A stretch of 64,000 bases of DNA from Gracilibacillus alcaliphilus (GTDB lineage: Bacteria > Bacillota > Bacilli > Bacillales > Amphibacillaceae). The stretch lies in the NCBI RefSeq assembly GCF_016909015.1, contig NZ_JAFBFA010000008.1:1-64000 (forward strand). Direction: 5' to 3'. The position numbers were made by a program, and so were the translations under genes. A model generated the notes under the pieces. That model saw only the letters and a list, made by a program, of their open reading frames with translations. It was not told the DNA's origin and did no database searches. Positions 25,857 to 35,376 of the stretch are shown piece after piece (position 1 is the first letter of the stretch; each line of letters starts with the position of its first letter).

Positions 25857-27141
25857 GCATTATCAACAGATTGAAGAACATATTTATTCGGAGACCTTAG
25901 ATAATGGGTTGCGTGTATATGTCCTGCCTAAGCAAGAAATGGCCAAAACCTATGCGATATTTACGACAAACTATGGGTCAATTGACCAGAGTTTTGTTCC
26001 ATTAGGCAAAAGCGAGACAGAAACCGTGCCAGACGGTATCGCCCATTTTCTAGAACATAAATTATTTGAAAAAGAAGACAGGGATGTATTTCAAGATTTC
26101 TCAAAGGCGGGCGCTTCTGCAAATGCCTTTACGTCCTTTACAAAGACGGCCTATTTATTTTCAGCAACTTCCAAAATCAACGAAAATTTGACTACATTAA
26201 TTGACTTTGTGCAGGATCCTTATTTCTCAGAAGCATCTGTGGAAAAAGAAAAAGGTATCATTACTCAGGAAATTAAAATGTATGATGATCAGCCGGATTG
26301 GCGTGCTTTTTTTGGAACGATCAAAAGCTTGTATCATCATCACCCGGTACAAATTGACATCGCAGGAACCGTGGAGTCGATCCAAGAGATTACCAAAGAT
26401 GATCTCTATACGTGTTATCACACCTTTTATCATCCTAGTAATATGGTGTTGTTTATTGCAGGAAATGTGGATGCGGACGAAATCATGGCCTTAATTAAGG
26501 AAAACCAAGCTGGTAAAGAATTTGCGCCGCCAAGTGACATCGAGCGAAACTTCCCTGAGGAGCCGCAAACTGTGGCAGATAAAGAAGTTACAGTGAAGAT
26601 GCCGGTATCTGTTCCTAAGGCATTGGTTGGAATCAAAGAACTGGAAATTCCTGAGGAGCCAGAGCAATTTATGCGGAAAGAATGGCTGACAGACATTATC
26701 CTTGATCACTTATTTTCGCGCAGCGGGGTTGCCTATGAACGTTTATATGAGACAGGGCTTATTGATCAATCCTTTAGCAGCGAAAATCATTTAGACCGTA
26801 ATTTTGGTTTTTGTATTGTAGGAGGTAACACGAAAGAGCCAGAGAAATTGGCATCATTGATTAAGCAGGAATTACTAGACCTGTCTGCAGACTCTTTAAC
26901 TGCTGAACATTTCGAACGAATTAAACGCAAAAAAATAGGCCAGTTGCTGCGTGCTATGAATTCGTTGGAGTTTATAGCTAATCAATATAGCCATTACCAA
27001 TTATTAAATATTGATTTCTTTGATAGCATTACGTGGCTGGAAGAATTAACTTATGATGATGTCACTGCATTTCTGGACAGTTGGATTACAGAAGACCAAT
27101 TATCTGTCTGTATGGTAAAAGGGGAAGAAACGGAACGATAA
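25846..27141 (+). CDS. ymfH: M16-family zinc peptidase YmfH
   Basis: A 431-residue peptidase with the inverted zinc motif HFLEH (His67, Glu70, His71) in GIAHFLEHKLFEKE, the substrate-binding SANAFTSFTKTAYLF segment and a downstream Glu ligand region VEKEKGIITQEIKMYDD. A second non-catalytic M16 half follows. It should form a heterodimer with YmfF. The start lies inside ymfF and the stop overlaps the ymfI start (TAATG), so the three are translationally coupled. Confidence 0.92.
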   Translation: MKHKHYQQIEEHIYSETLDNGLRVYVLPKQEMAKTYAIFTTNYGSIDQSFVPLGKSETETVPDGIAHFLEHKLFEKEDRDVFQDFSKAGASANAFTSFTKTAYLFSATSKINENLTTLIDFVQDPYFSEASVEKEKGIITQEIKMYDDQPDWRAFFGTIKSLYHHHPVQIDIAGTVESIQEITKDDLYTCYHTFYHPSNMVLFIAGNVDADEIMALIKENQAGKEFAPPSDIERNFPEEPQTVADKEVTVKMPVSVPKALVGIKELEIPEEPEQFMRKEWLTDIILDHLFSRSGVAYERLYETGLIDQSFSSENHLDRNFGFCIVGGNTKEPEKLASLIKQELLDLSADSLTAEHFERIKRKKIGQLLRAMNSLEFIANQYSHYQLLNIDFFDSITWLEELTYDDVTAFLDSWITEDQLSVCMVKGEETER

Positions 27142-27857
27142 TGGAGAAGAAGATTTTAATTACAGGAGCGAGCGGAGAAATTGGTCAGGCGATAGCCAAA
27201 GACTTGGCGAAAGCCGGCCACTCCTTGGTTTTACATTATCATAAGAATCAAACAGACATGGATCGGCTAACCAAACAAATTCCTGCAGATCAATGCTTGC
27301 AGGTTATACAGGCCGATTTGTCTACACCGGAAGGTTTGCAGCAGTTTTTATCAGTCTGTCCTCCTGATATCGATTACTATATTCATACCAGCGGCCAATC
27401 GGTTGTGGGTCTGTTTCAGGATATGCCAGATCAACAAATGGATGAGTTATTACATCTTCATATCAAGGCTCCATGGAGAATCACCCAGCACTTGATTCCC
27501 AGTATGATCCGGCAGCAGTCTGGCCGTATTGTCGTCATTTCTTCGATTTGGGGTGAGGTAGGAGCGAGTTGTGAGGTAGCGTATTCTACGGTCAAGGGGG
27601 CGCAGAATACCTTTGTGAAGGCATTAGCAAAGGAGTTAGGCCCAAGTCAAATCTATGTGAATGGCGTCAGTCCTGGTTTAATTGATACCAAGATGAATCA
27701 ACACCTTGATCAACAAGAGAGAGACGCATTAATTGAAGAGATCGCCTTGCAACGTATTGGTTTGCCAGAAGATGTAGCAAGAGCGGTATGTTTTCTGTGT
27801 GAAGAACAGACACGTTATATCCAAGGAGAATTAATCAAGGTCGACGGTGGCTGGTAG
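27141..27857 (+). CDS. ymfI: Short-chain dehydrogenase/reductase YmfI
   Basis: A 238-residue Rossmann-fold oxidoreductase. It has the glycine-rich TGASGEIGQAI at residues 8-18, the NNAG-equivalent HTSGQS, catalytic Ser in VISSIWGEVGAS and YxxxK in VAYSTVKGAQ, and the FabG-like end FLCEEQTRYIQGELIKVDGG. ATG 27141 overlaps the ymfH stop by 1 nt; the longer frame upstream lies inside ymfH. Position in the ymf cluster identifies it as YmfI. The substrate is not established. Confidence 0.9.
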   Translation: MEKKILITGASGEIGQAIAKDLAKAGHSLVLHYHKNQTDMDRLTKQIPADQCLQVIQADLSTPEGLQQFLSVCPPDIDYYIHTSGQSVVGLFQDMPDQQMDELLHLHIKAPWRITQHLIPSMIRQQSGRIVVISSIWGEVGASCEVAYSTVKGAQNTFVKALAKELGPSQIYVNGVSPGLIDTKMNQHLDQQERDALIEEIALQRIGLPEDVARAVCFLCEEQTRYIQGELIKVDGGW

Positions 27858-27940
27858 AGAAATCGATTTTCCATTTGCATGCATAATTTATCGTAAATAC
27901 CTCAAACTAAAGATGTATGTTGATAAGAGGAGGTATAATC

Positions 27941-28195
27941 ATGTCTGTAATGGATAATTTCGAATCATGGAAAGATTTTTTAGGTGATCGTCTGCACGAG
28001 GCAAAAGATCAAGGGATGAGTAATAAAGCCATTTCTGAACTTGCTTTCGACATTGGTAATTACTTATCGACCGAAGTTCAAGCAGAAAATGAACAAGAAC
28101 AGATCTTGCGCGACTTATGGAATGCAGCAGACGAGAAAGAACAGCACGCGATAGCTAATATCATGGTAAAGCTTGTACAAGACCAAGGAAAATAA
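27941..28195 (+). CDS. ymfJ: DUF3243 protein YmfJ
   Basis: An 84-residue acidic helical protein beginning SVMDNFESWKDFLGDRLHEA, with GMSNKAISELAFDIGNYLS, the DUF3243 pattern. ATG 27941 follows GAGGAGG at optimal distance; the eight-codon extension upstream covers the RBS. It is downstream of ymfI as in B. subtilis, but the usual next gene, ymfK, is not present. Function unknown. Confidence 0.88.
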   Translation: MSVMDNFESWKDFLGDRLHEAKDQGMSNKAISELAFDIGNYLSTEVQAENEQEQILRDLWNAADEKEQHAIANIMVKLVQDQGK

Positions 28196-28560
28196 TCTAA
28201 CACTTTGCCTGATAGAATGTCAGTGCACATACAGACCTGGCTGCAAGGGACTTTCCAGACAGCACCGGCAGGATATAAAGGCTTGGCAGTCTGCCAAGTC
28301 TGAGCGGCCTGCAGGTGAGAATTCTTCATATCCCGCTGAAACGCAGCAAGACTTACCAAGGTGTTAACGTCCGTTACCCTTTCCTGGTTTTGTACTGTAA
28401 GTTCAAGGCAAGGGAGCCAACGGACGGTTCACACTTGTGAAATATTCATTTCAAAAAAACACTTGAAATCTCTGACCTTATAAAACGCATTTTTAGTGTG
28501 AGTTATAAGGTTATTTGCTATTCTTGTCAAAATTCCTCGTATTTACACTTTTCAATCGAA
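28196..28560. other. GC-rich, structured intergenic region in place of ymfK
   Basis: This stretch is clearly richer in G and C than its surroundings (about 28200-28440). It contains a hairpin, CTTGGCA / TGCCAAG (28281-28297), and a longer-range pair, CGTCCGTT and AACGGACG, around 28366-28425. No ORF with an RBS or family resemblance is present. It could be a structured RNA or a repeat element. Confidence 0.4.
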
Positions 28561-28671
28561 ATAATTTAAGATATGATATAGGGTATATATAATTGTAAAA
28601 AATGAAACGATTATGATAAAATAAACGTCTTAAATAGTATAGATTATAGAGTGATGGATGGTGTTTTTTTT

Positions 28672-29574
28672 ATGGCGATTGGAGAAAGACTGAAACAAGA
28701 ACGAGAACAGAAGAAAATGTCACTAGAAGAAGTACAGAAAGCGACGAAAATACAAGTACGCTATCTAAAAGCGATTGAAGAAGAGAAGTTTGAAGTAATG
28801 CCAGGTTCTTTCTACGTGCGGGCATTTATTAAAGAATATGCAACGGTTCTTGGGCTGAATCCAGATGAATTAATGGAAGAATATCGTAATGATTTACCAT
28901 TCGATCAGAATGAGGAACAGGTTCAGTTATCACGTGTTAATACAAGTAAAAATACTACATCGACCAAAACACCAGTTGTTTTTTCCTTTATGCCGACGGT
29001 TATTGTTGTTTTATTGATTATTGGTATAGTTGTCCTCGTTTGGCTGTTTAAACAAGGCTTTTTCTCTGGGGATGATTCTAATACAAATCCAGTCGATAAC
29101 AATAATTCAGCTGGAGAATCTGTGGTGATGAACCCTTCTCAAGATGAAAATGGGGATGGTGAAGGTCAAGAAGAAGCTCCTGCAGATGATGAAGGTAATG
29201 AAGAGGAAGAGGAGACAGCAGAAGAGGAAGAACAAGAACCTAGTACAGAGATATCTCTAGATAACTATGAAAACAATCAAGCTACCTACCAGTTAACAAC
29301 AAATGAGGAACAGGTTGAATTAACCATTCAATCTTCTAACCAAAACTGGCTTCAAGTGGAAGATGCAGAAGGTGGAAACAGCTTCTATGCTGATGTGCTT
29401 ACTGAGGGAACAAGTCCGTTCGAATTGGATATTTCCGATCTGAATGAACTGTACCTTCGTTTCGGTGAGCCGCAAAACATTACCATTGAAATTAATGGGC
29501 AGGAGATTCAATTGCCTGATGATATTCAAGCTTCACAAATTCAGGAGGCTTGGATCAGTATTGAAAAAGAATAA
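28672..29574 (+). CDS. rodZ: Cytoskeletal protein RodZ (YmfM)
   Basis: About 300 residues. An N-terminal XRE-type HTH (IGERLKQEREQKKMSLEEVQ, TKIQVRYLKAIEE) binds MreB in this family. One membrane helix follows (about residues 108-130, FMPTVIVVLLIIGIVVLVW), then a long acidic linker rich in Glu and Asp and a C-terminal DUF4115 domain outside the cell. ATG 28672 matches the family start; the RBS is weak. The strongly acidic linker fits a salt-tolerant organism. RodZ links MreB filaments to wall synthesis and cell shape. Confidence 0.92.
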   Translation: MAIGERLKQEREQKKMSLEEVQKATKIQVRYLKAIEEEKFEVMPGSFYVRAFIKEYATVLGLNPDELMEEYRNDLPFDQNEEQVQLSRVNTSKNTTSTKTPVVFSFMPTVIVVLLIIGIVVLVWLFKQGFFSGDDSNTNPVDNNNSAGESVVMNPSQDENGDGEGQEEAPADDEGNEEEEETAEEEEQEPSTEISLDNYENNQATYQLTTNEEQVELTIQSSNQNWLQVEDAEGGNSFYADVLTEGTSPFELDISDLNELYLRFGEPQNITIEINGQEIQLPDDIQASQIQEAWISIEKE

Positions 29575-29643
29575 CGATACGATCACATGTTATGAGCTGA
29601 CTGTTTAGTCAGCTCGTTACATGCTTAAAGGAGTGATAGCTGC

Positions 29644-30219
29644 ATGATGAATATACCTAACCGCATTACGATTTCTCGAATCATGTTGATTCCAATATTT
29701 ATTTTTGTTCTATCCTATCCCTTTGATTGGGGAGTTTGGCATGTACAAGGACAAGACATTCCGGTTACACATGTTGTTGCTTTACTTATTTTTGCGGTAG
29801 CTTCTGCAACAGATTGGTTAGATGGTTATTATGCCAGAAAATATCATTTAATAACTAATTTGGGCAAATTTTTAGATCCAATGGCCGATAAATTATTGGT
29901 ATCAGCTGCATTTATCTTATTAATTGCACTTGATATGGCACCTGCATGGGTGATTATCATTATTATCAGCCGTGAATTTGCAGTAACCGGATTACGTCTG
30001 GTGGCAGCCGGAGAAGGTACCGTATTAGCTGCTGGCAAATTAGGCAAGCTAAAAACCGTTTTACAAATCGTGGCAATTATTGTTTTGTTTTTACATAATG
30101 TGCCTTTCGGAAGTGTTCCAATGGATCAAATCTTGTTGTATGCAGCATTAATCATGACCGTGGTTTCCGGTATAGAATATTTTGTAAAAAATTGGCATGT
30201 GATGGGGGAGTCTAAGTAA
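29644..30219 (+). CDS. pgsA: CDP-diacylglycerol-glycerol-3-phosphate 3-phosphatidyltransferase
   Basis: A 191-residue membrane enzyme making phosphatidylglycerol phosphate, the first committed step to phosphatidylglycerol. The CDP-alcohol phosphotransferase signature D-x2-D-G-x2-A-R-x8-G-x3-D-x3-D is complete: Asp57, Asp60, Gly61, Arg65, Gly74, Asp78 and Asp82. Five or six hydrophobic segments are visible. AAGGAGTG precedes ATG 29644. The stop overlaps the cinA start by 1 nt, so the genes are coupled. Position between rodZ and cinA is the standard Bacillus order. Confidence 0.95.
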   Translation: MMNIPNRITISRIMLIPIFIFVLSYPFDWGVWHVQGQDIPVTHVVALLIFAVASATDWLDGYYARKYHLITNLGKFLDPMADKLLVSAAFILLIALDMAPAWVIIIIISREFAVTGLRLVAAGEGTVLAAGKLGKLKTVLQIVAIIVLFLHNVPFGSVPMDQILLYAALIMTVVSGIEYFVKNWHVMGESK

Positions 30220-31472
30220 TGACAGAAATCAAAGCAGAATTAGTATCAGTAGGAACAGAACTTTTGTTGGGACAAATCGTTAACACCAATGCTGCCTGGA
30301 TTTCACAACACTTAGCGGATAAAGGGATTTCTGTCTATTATCATTCGGTTGTCGGTGATAATTTTGACCGTTTAGCCGGTGTTTTTCAGCAGGCTGGCCG
30401 GAGATCAGATATTGTCTTGATTACAGGTGGTTTAGGGCCGACAGATGATGATTTAACGAGAGAAGCCTTTCAGCATATTTCAGGTTTGGAGATTGTGGAA
30501 GATCAGCAAACGATTGAGAAAATCGAATCCTTTTTTACCAAAAACAAGCGTGACATGACGCCAAATAATCGAAAACAGGCTCATATACTAAAAGGAGCTA
30601 AGGTAATTGATAACTCTGTAGGTATAGCGCCAGGCATTATTGTAGAACATGAGGGCACCATTTGGATATTTATGCCTGGGGTGCCTCGTGAAATGAAGGC
30701 GATCATGCTGGAAGGCATTCTTCCTTATTTGGCCGATCGTTTTGATCTGAATACGGTTATCCGTTCTCGTATGCTGCGATTTATTGGTATCGGTGAGTCA
30801 CAGCTGGAACATGAACTGCGTGATATCATTGCCGCACAATCCAATCCTACGATTGCCCCTTTAGCTTCTGAGGGAGAGGTAGCCTTGCGCTTGACGGCTA
30901 AGGCAGCACAAGTAGAAGAAGCAGATCAGATGATCGATAAGACAGAAGCCATCATTGCTGAGAAAGTAGGTCAATTTTTATATGGTTATGATGAAGAAAC
31001 AATTGATCTCAAAGTGTTCCAGCAATTGCAGGCCAAACAATCAACATTAGCCAGTGCCGAAAGTCTTACCGGTGGTGCCTTTGGTGCGGCAGTGGTGGGT
31101 AACCCAGGAGCATCTTCTATTTTTAATGGAGCAGCTGTTGTTTACCACTCACAAGCTAAGCAATCGGTGTTAGACATTCCAGAAGCACTGATTGAGAAAT
31201 ATGGAACAGTTAGTAAAGAATGCGCTGAAGCAATGGCACAAGCGGTGCGCAGTACGTTCCAATCAACATTTGGCATCAGTTTTACTGGTGTGGCAGGACC
31301 AGACTCGATCGAAGGAAAACGAGCTGGTACTGTCTATATATCTATCGCTGATGAATCCGGCTGTCAAACAAGAGATTTTCAATTTCATGGAGATCGGCAA
31401 ACCGTTCGCGGCCGGGCAGTGAAAAAAGGTTTCGAGTTATTACATGCATATTTAAAAAAAGGTCGGGAATAA
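30219..31472 (+). CDS. cinA: CinA-family nicotinamide-nucleotide amidohydrolase
   Basis: A 417-residue two-domain protein. The N-terminal MoCF-like domain (residues 1-170) shows ELVSVGTELLLGQIVNTNAA and TGGLGPTDDD; the C-terminal CinA domain (about 255-417) shows LASAESLTGG, GAAVVYHSQAKQSVL and GVAGPDS, the pyridine-nucleotide deamidase active site region. It recycles NMN and in Bacillus is expressed with recA during competence. It overlaps pgsA by 1 nt and is followed by recA after 176 bp, where recA has its own promoter and LexA box. Confidence 0.93.
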   Translation: MTEIKAELVSVGTELLLGQIVNTNAAWISQHLADKGISVYYHSVVGDNFDRLAGVFQQAGRRSDIVLITGGLGPTDDDLTREAFQHISGLEIVEDQQTIEKIESFFTKNKRDMTPNNRKQAHILKGAKVIDNSVGIAPGIIVEHEGTIWIFMPGVPREMKAIMLEGILPYLADRFDLNTVIRSRMLRFIGIGESQLEHELRDIIAAQSNPTIAPLASEGEVALRLTAKAAQVEEADQMIDKTEAIIAEKVGQFLYGYDEETIDLKVFQQLQAKQSTLASAESLTGGAFGAAVVGNPGASSIFNGAAVVYHSQAKQSVLDIPEALIEKYGTVSKECAEAMAQAVRSTFQSTFGISFTGVAGPDSIEGKRAGTVYISIADESGCQTRDFQFHGDRQTVRGRAVKKGFELLHAYLKKGRE

Positions 31473-31565
31473 GTGAAAAGCATTTTTCTCAGTAATAATT
31501 TAAAGGGAAAAATGCTTTTCTTTGTAGGTATTATCCTTTTCATCAAGGAAAACGAATAAAAAAAG

Positions 31566-31579
31566 GGAACATTTATTCG
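31566..31579. promoter_or_regulatory. LexA (SOS) box of recA
   Basis: GGAACATTTATTCG matches the Bacillus consensus CGAAC-N4-GTTCG at eight of ten positions and lies just upstream of the recA -35. Confidence 0.7.
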
Positions 31580-31588
31580 ATTTATTAC

Positions 31589-31617
31589 TTGTGAAACGAA
31601 GCAAAAGATTGTAAGAT
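31589..31617 (+). promoter_or_regulatory. recA promoter
   Basis: TTGTGA (31589-31594) and TAAGAT (31612-31617) with a 17-bp spacer, 31 bp before the recA start codon and next to the LexA box. Confidence 0.6.
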
Positions 31618-31648
31618 AGTATTAGCAAGTATTGAAGGAGGAATCATT

Positions 31649-32695
31649 TTGAGTGATAGAAAACAGGCCTTAGATATGGCGTTAAAACAAATTGAAAAAC
31701 AATTCGGCAAGGGATCCATCATGAAGCTGGGGGAACGGGCGGAACAGAAAGTGGCAACCGTCTCTAGCGGTTCGATAGCATTGGACGTAGCACTAGGTGT
31801 GGGCGGTTATCCACGTGGGCGTGTTATCGAAATATACGGACCGGAGTCTTCTGGTAAGACGACTGTGTCATTACATGCAATTGCAGAAGCACAGAAAAAC
31901 GGGGGACAGGCAGCTTTTATTGATGCAGAGCATGCGCTGGATCCGGTATATGCCAGAAAGTTAGGTGTAGACGTAGATGAGCTGTTGCTTTCACAGCCGG
32001 ATACTGGTGAGCAGGCGTTAGAAATTGCTGAAGCACTCGTGCGAAGCGGGGCGGTCGATATGCTCGTTATTGACTCGGTAGCTGCACTTGTGCCAAAGGC
32101 AGAGATTGAAGGAGATATGGGGGATTCTCATGTCGGTTTACAAGCACGTTTAATGTCACAAGCATTGCGAAAACTATCTGGTGCGATTAATAAATCAAAA
32201 ACAACGGCTATCTTTATTAACCAAATCCGTGAAAAAGTGGGCGTTATGTTCGGTAATCCTGAGACCACACCAGGCGGCCGGGCGTTAAAATTTTACTCAT
32301 CTGTCCGTTTAGAGGTGAGACGTGCTGAAACACTGAAAATCGGCAATGATATGGTAGGGAATAAGACACGTATTAAAGTTGTAAAGAATAAAGTCGCTCC
32401 TCCTTTTAAACAAGCAGAAGTGGACATTATGTATGGAGAAGGTATCTCGCGTGAAGGGGAGATCCTTGATATGGGTTCTGATCTGGACATCGTGTTAAAG
32501 AGTGGGGCGTGGTATTCCTACAATGAAGAGCGTCTTGGACAAGGCCGGGAAAATGCCAAACAGTTCCTGAAAGAAAACCCAATTGTTGCTGAAGAAATCT
32601 ATCGTGCCATCAGAGAGCACTATAACATTCAGGATGACAATCATACAGCAGCAGAATCAGAAGAAGAATTACAAGACAGTTTGCTAGATGACTAA
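31649..32695 (+). CDS. recA: Recombinase RecA
   Basis: A 348-residue DNA strand-exchange protein and co-protease for LexA cleavage. Walker A is GPESSGKTT at residues 64-72; LVIDSVAALVP is Walker B; loops L1/L2 are in EGDMGDSHVGLQARLMSQAL and NPETTPGGRALKF. The acidic C-terminal tail is normal. It starts at TTG 31649 after GGAGGAATCATT; no nearby ATG matches the family start. It is an SOS gene here, given the LexA box at 31566, and is closed by a terminator at 32706. Confidence 0.97.
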   Translation: MSDRKQALDMALKQIEKQFGKGSIMKLGERAEQKVATVSSGSIALDVALGVGGYPRGRVIEIYGPESSGKTTVSLHAIAEAQKNGGQAAFIDAEHALDPVYARKLGVDVDELLLSQPDTGEQALEIAEALVRSGAVDMLVIDSVAALVPKAEIEGDMGDSHVGLQARLMSQALRKLSGAINKSKTTAIFINQIREKVGVMFGNPETTPGGRALKFYSSVRLEVRRAETLKIGNDMVGNKTRIKVVKNKVAPPFKQAEVDIMYGEGISREGEILDMGSDLDIVLKSGAWYSYNEERLGQGRENAKQFLKENPIVAEEIYRAIREHYNIQDDNHTAAESEEELQDSLLDD

Positions 32696-32705
32696 ATGTA
32701 TCGAT

Positions 32706-32741
32706 AATAATCCATGGTCTTTGACACGGCCATGGATTATT
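32706..32741 (+). terminator. Rho-independent terminator after recA
   Basis: AATAATCCATGG / CCATGGATTATT is a perfect 12-bp stem with a 12-nt loop, starting 10 nt after the recA stop. Confidence 0.75.
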
Positions 32742-32901
32742 CATTAGATAACTCTACATTCCTTGACATCCGTCTCATAGACGATTAAAATTAACATGTA
32801 TAATTTCAAAATTAGTTATACATGTAATTATTTTAAAGTCTATGATTGTGTATACCGACTTAAAAAAGTAGTACAAGTTTATAGCAAGAGGAGGTGAACG
32901 A

Positions 32902-34461
32902 ATGGATACAATCGCAGTTATCATCTCCATTTTGCTTGCATTTGTCGCTTTTGTTGTTGGTTATCTGATTCGGAAATCAATTGCTGAGAAAAAGATTTCG
33001 AGTGCAGAAGCATTAGCTCAACAGATAGTGGAAGAAGGCCGTAAGAACGCCGATGTGGCCAAGAAAGAAGCTTTACTAGAAGCCAAAGACGAGAACTACC
33101 AGATTCGTCAGCGTGCGGAAGAAGAGCTGAGAGAGCGTCGTGCCGAAATCCAGAAGCTTGAAAGTCGACTCATGCAGAAGGAAGAGAACCTGAATCGTAA
33201 AGACCAAACGTTAGATAAGCGTGAATTGATGTTAGAAAAGAAAGAAAGTTCGTTAGCAGACAAACAACAACAAATTGAAGAAATGGAAAGCAAAGTTGGA
33301 GCAATGTTAGGCGAGCAACAAGCAGAGTTAGAACGGATATCTGGCTACACAACAGACCAAGCAAAACAAATTATTTTACAACGTGTAGAAGAAGAGGTAA
33401 CCCATGAATCCGCATTGCTCATTAAAGAAGCGGAAAATCGCGCCAAAGAGGAAGCAGATAAGAAAGCTAAAAATATTCTGTCTCTTGCTTTACAGCGATG
33501 TGCCGCAGATCATGTAGCTGAAACTACTGTTTCCGTTGTCAATCTACCAAACGATGAGATGAAAGGTAGAATCATCGGTCGTGAGGGTCGAAATATTCGA
33601 ACACTTGAAACACTAACGGGAATTGATTTAATTATCGATGATACCCCAGAGGCTGTTATCTTATCTGGTTTTGACCCAATCCGTCGCGAAATTGCCCGAT
33701 TAGCACTGGAGAAATTAGTGCAGGACGGACGAATTCACCCGGCAAGGATCGAAGAAATGGTAGATAAGTCAAGACGAGAAGTGGATGAACATATTCGAGA
33801 TTACGGAGAGCAAACAACTTTCGAAGTAGGTGTTCATGGTCTACACCCGGATCTGGTTAAGATTTTAGGTCGTTTGAAATATCGTACAAGCTATGGTCAG
33901 AATGTGTTAAAGCATTCTACAGAAGTCGCTTACCTATCCGGTTTATTAGCTGCTGAGCTCGGTGAAGATCAAAACCTTGCTAGACGTGCAGGTCTCTTAC
34001 ATGATATTGGTAAAGCTATTGATCATGAAGTAGAAGGCAGCCATGTGGAGATCGGTAAGGAATTAGCAACCAAGTACAAGGAAAATCCTGTCGTGATTAA
34101 TGCGATTGCGTCTCACCATGGAGATGAAGAGGCAACATCTGTTATTTCCGTTATTGTTGCTGCAGCTGATGCACTGTCCGCAGCGCGTCCTGGGGCAAGA
34201 AGTGAAACGTTAGAGAATTATATTAAGCGTTTAGAGAAATTAGAAGAGATTGCCGAATCGTTCAAAGGTGTGGAGAAATCATTCGCTATTCAGGCTGGTC
34301 GAGAAGTAAGGATTATTGTCAAACCAGATGAAATTGATGACGCAGAAGCTACCAAGGTAGCTAGAGATATTCGCAAGCGTATTGAAGAGGATTTGGATTA
34401 TCCAGGACATATTAAAATTACTGTAATAAGAGAAACACGTTCTGTTGAATACGCAAAATAG
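32902..34461 (+). CDS. rny: Ribonuclease Y
   Basis: A 519-residue membrane-anchored endoribonuclease that starts mRNA decay in Firmicutes. One N-terminal membrane helix (residues 3-23), a long coiled coil (about 30-190, rich in Glu, Lys and Arg), a KH RNA-binding domain (GRIIGREGRNIRTLE near 222-236) and an HD domain with HSTEVAYL and the metal-binding His367-Asp368 in LLHDIGK. RBS GAGGAGGTG precedes ATG 32902. The RicA homologue in this window (38724) belongs to the RicA/RicF/RicT complex that directs RNase Y in B. subtilis. Confidence 0.96.
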   Translation: MDTIAVIISILLAFVAFVVGYLIRKSIAEKKISSAEALAQQIVEEGRKNADVAKKEALLEAKDENYQIRQRAEEELRERRAEIQKLESRLMQKEENLNRKDQTLDKRELMLEKKESSLADKQQQIEEMESKVGAMLGEQQAELERISGYTTDQAKQIILQRVEEEVTHESALLIKEAENRAKEEADKKAKNILSLALQRCAADHVAETTVSVVNLPNDEMKGRIIGREGRNIRTLETLTGIDLIIDDTPEAVILSGFDPIRREIARLALEKLVQDGRIHPARIEEMVDKSRREVDEHIRDYGEQTTFEVGVHGLHPDLVKILGRLKYRTSYGQNVLKHSTEVAYLSGLLAAELGEDQNLARRAGLLHDIGKAIDHEVEGSHVEIGKELATKYKENPVVINAIASHHGDEEATSVISVIVAAADALSAARPGARSETLENYIKRLEKLEEIAESFKGVEKSFAIQAGREVRIIVKPDEIDDAEATKVARDIRKRIEEDLDYPGHIKITVIRETRSVEYAK

Positions 34462-34489
34462 AGAGGCTTTGATAGTCTCTCTATTTTTT
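34458..34489 (+). terminator. Rho-independent terminator after rny
   Basis: ATAGAGAG / CTCTCTAT stem followed by TTTTTT, overlapping the rny stop codon. Confidence 0.75.
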
Positions 34490-34577
34490 GTGCGTTTTTC
34501 CTGCAAAAACATGTTTTGACATTTTTCTAATCCTATGTAAAACTATGATTAATTGAAAAGGAAAGGTAGAAACAGAT

Positions 34578-35375
34578 ATGAAAATTTTATTTATTGGTGA
34601 TGTTGTAGGATCACCAGGCCGAGATATGGTGGCCGAATACCTGCCAAAATTAAAGGCAGCCCATCAGCCACATGTGACGATAGTGAACGGTGAGAATGCC
34701 GCTTCAGGTAAAGGGATAACCGAAAAAATATATAAAAACTTTTTGGAATGGGGCGTTCAAGCATTAACGATGGGAAACCATACATGGGATAAGCGTGATA
34801 TCTTCCAATTTATTGATCAGGCCACTTATATGGCACGACCAGCTAACTTGCCTCCTGGCACACCAGGTAATGATATCGTTTATATCAAATCTAATGGTAA
34901 GGAGATAGCCGTTATTAACTTATTAGCCAGGACATTTATGCAGCCGGCAGACGATCCTTTTCGCAAAATAGATGATTTAGTAGCTGAGGCTAAGAAACGG
35001 ACCAATATCATTTTTGTTGATTTTCATGGCGAAGCTACTAGTGAAAAACAGGCATTTGGCTGGTATAATGATGGGAAAGTAAGTGCTGTCGTAGGAACGC
35101 ACACACATGTCCAAACAGCAGATGAACGAATTTTGCCTAAGGGTACTGCCTATATTACCGATGTCGGAATGACAGGGCCATATGATGAGATCCTTGGAAC
35201 AGATAAAGAAGCAGTTATTAAGAAGTTTCTGACAGGCTTGCCAGTTCGCTTTGAGATTCCGAAGACAGGCAGAGCACAGCTGAGTGCCGTATTAATTGAT
35301 ATCGACGCCACTACTGGTAAGGCGAATGAAATGAAAAGAATTCAGATCAATGAGGATCATCCATTTTTCTCCTGA
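34578..35375 (+). CDS. ymdB: Metallophosphodiesterase YmdB
   Basis: A 265-residue calcineurin-like phosphodiesterase; the B. subtilis protein hydrolyses 2',3'-cyclic nucleotides and affects biofilm and motility choice. Metal-binding motifs are in order: FIGDVVGSPGR (residues 5-15), NGENAA, MGNHTWDK, DFHGEATSEK and GTHTHVQTAD. GGAAAGG precedes ATG 34578. It lies between rny and spoVS as in B. subtilis, and is followed by a hairpin-forming repeat. Confidence 0.94.
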   Translation: MKILFIGDVVGSPGRDMVAEYLPKLKAAHQPHVTIVNGENAASGKGITEKIYKNFLEWGVQALTMGNHTWDKRDIFQFIDQATYMARPANLPPGTPGNDIVYIKSNGKEIAVINLLARTFMQPADDPFRKIDDLVAEAKKRTNIIFVDFHGEATSEKQAFGWYNDGKVSAVVGTHTHVQTADERILPKGTAYITDVGMTGPYDEILGTDKEAVIKKFLTGLPVRFEIPKTGRAQLSAVLIDIDATTGKANEMKRIQINEDHPFFS

Positions 35376-35376
35376 T

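Noticed and set aside
28173..28367. ORF of 64 codons after ymfJ
   Set aside because: It overlaps the ymfJ end, lacks an RBS and has a Cys/Gln/Arg-rich composition typical of non-coding GC-rich sequence.
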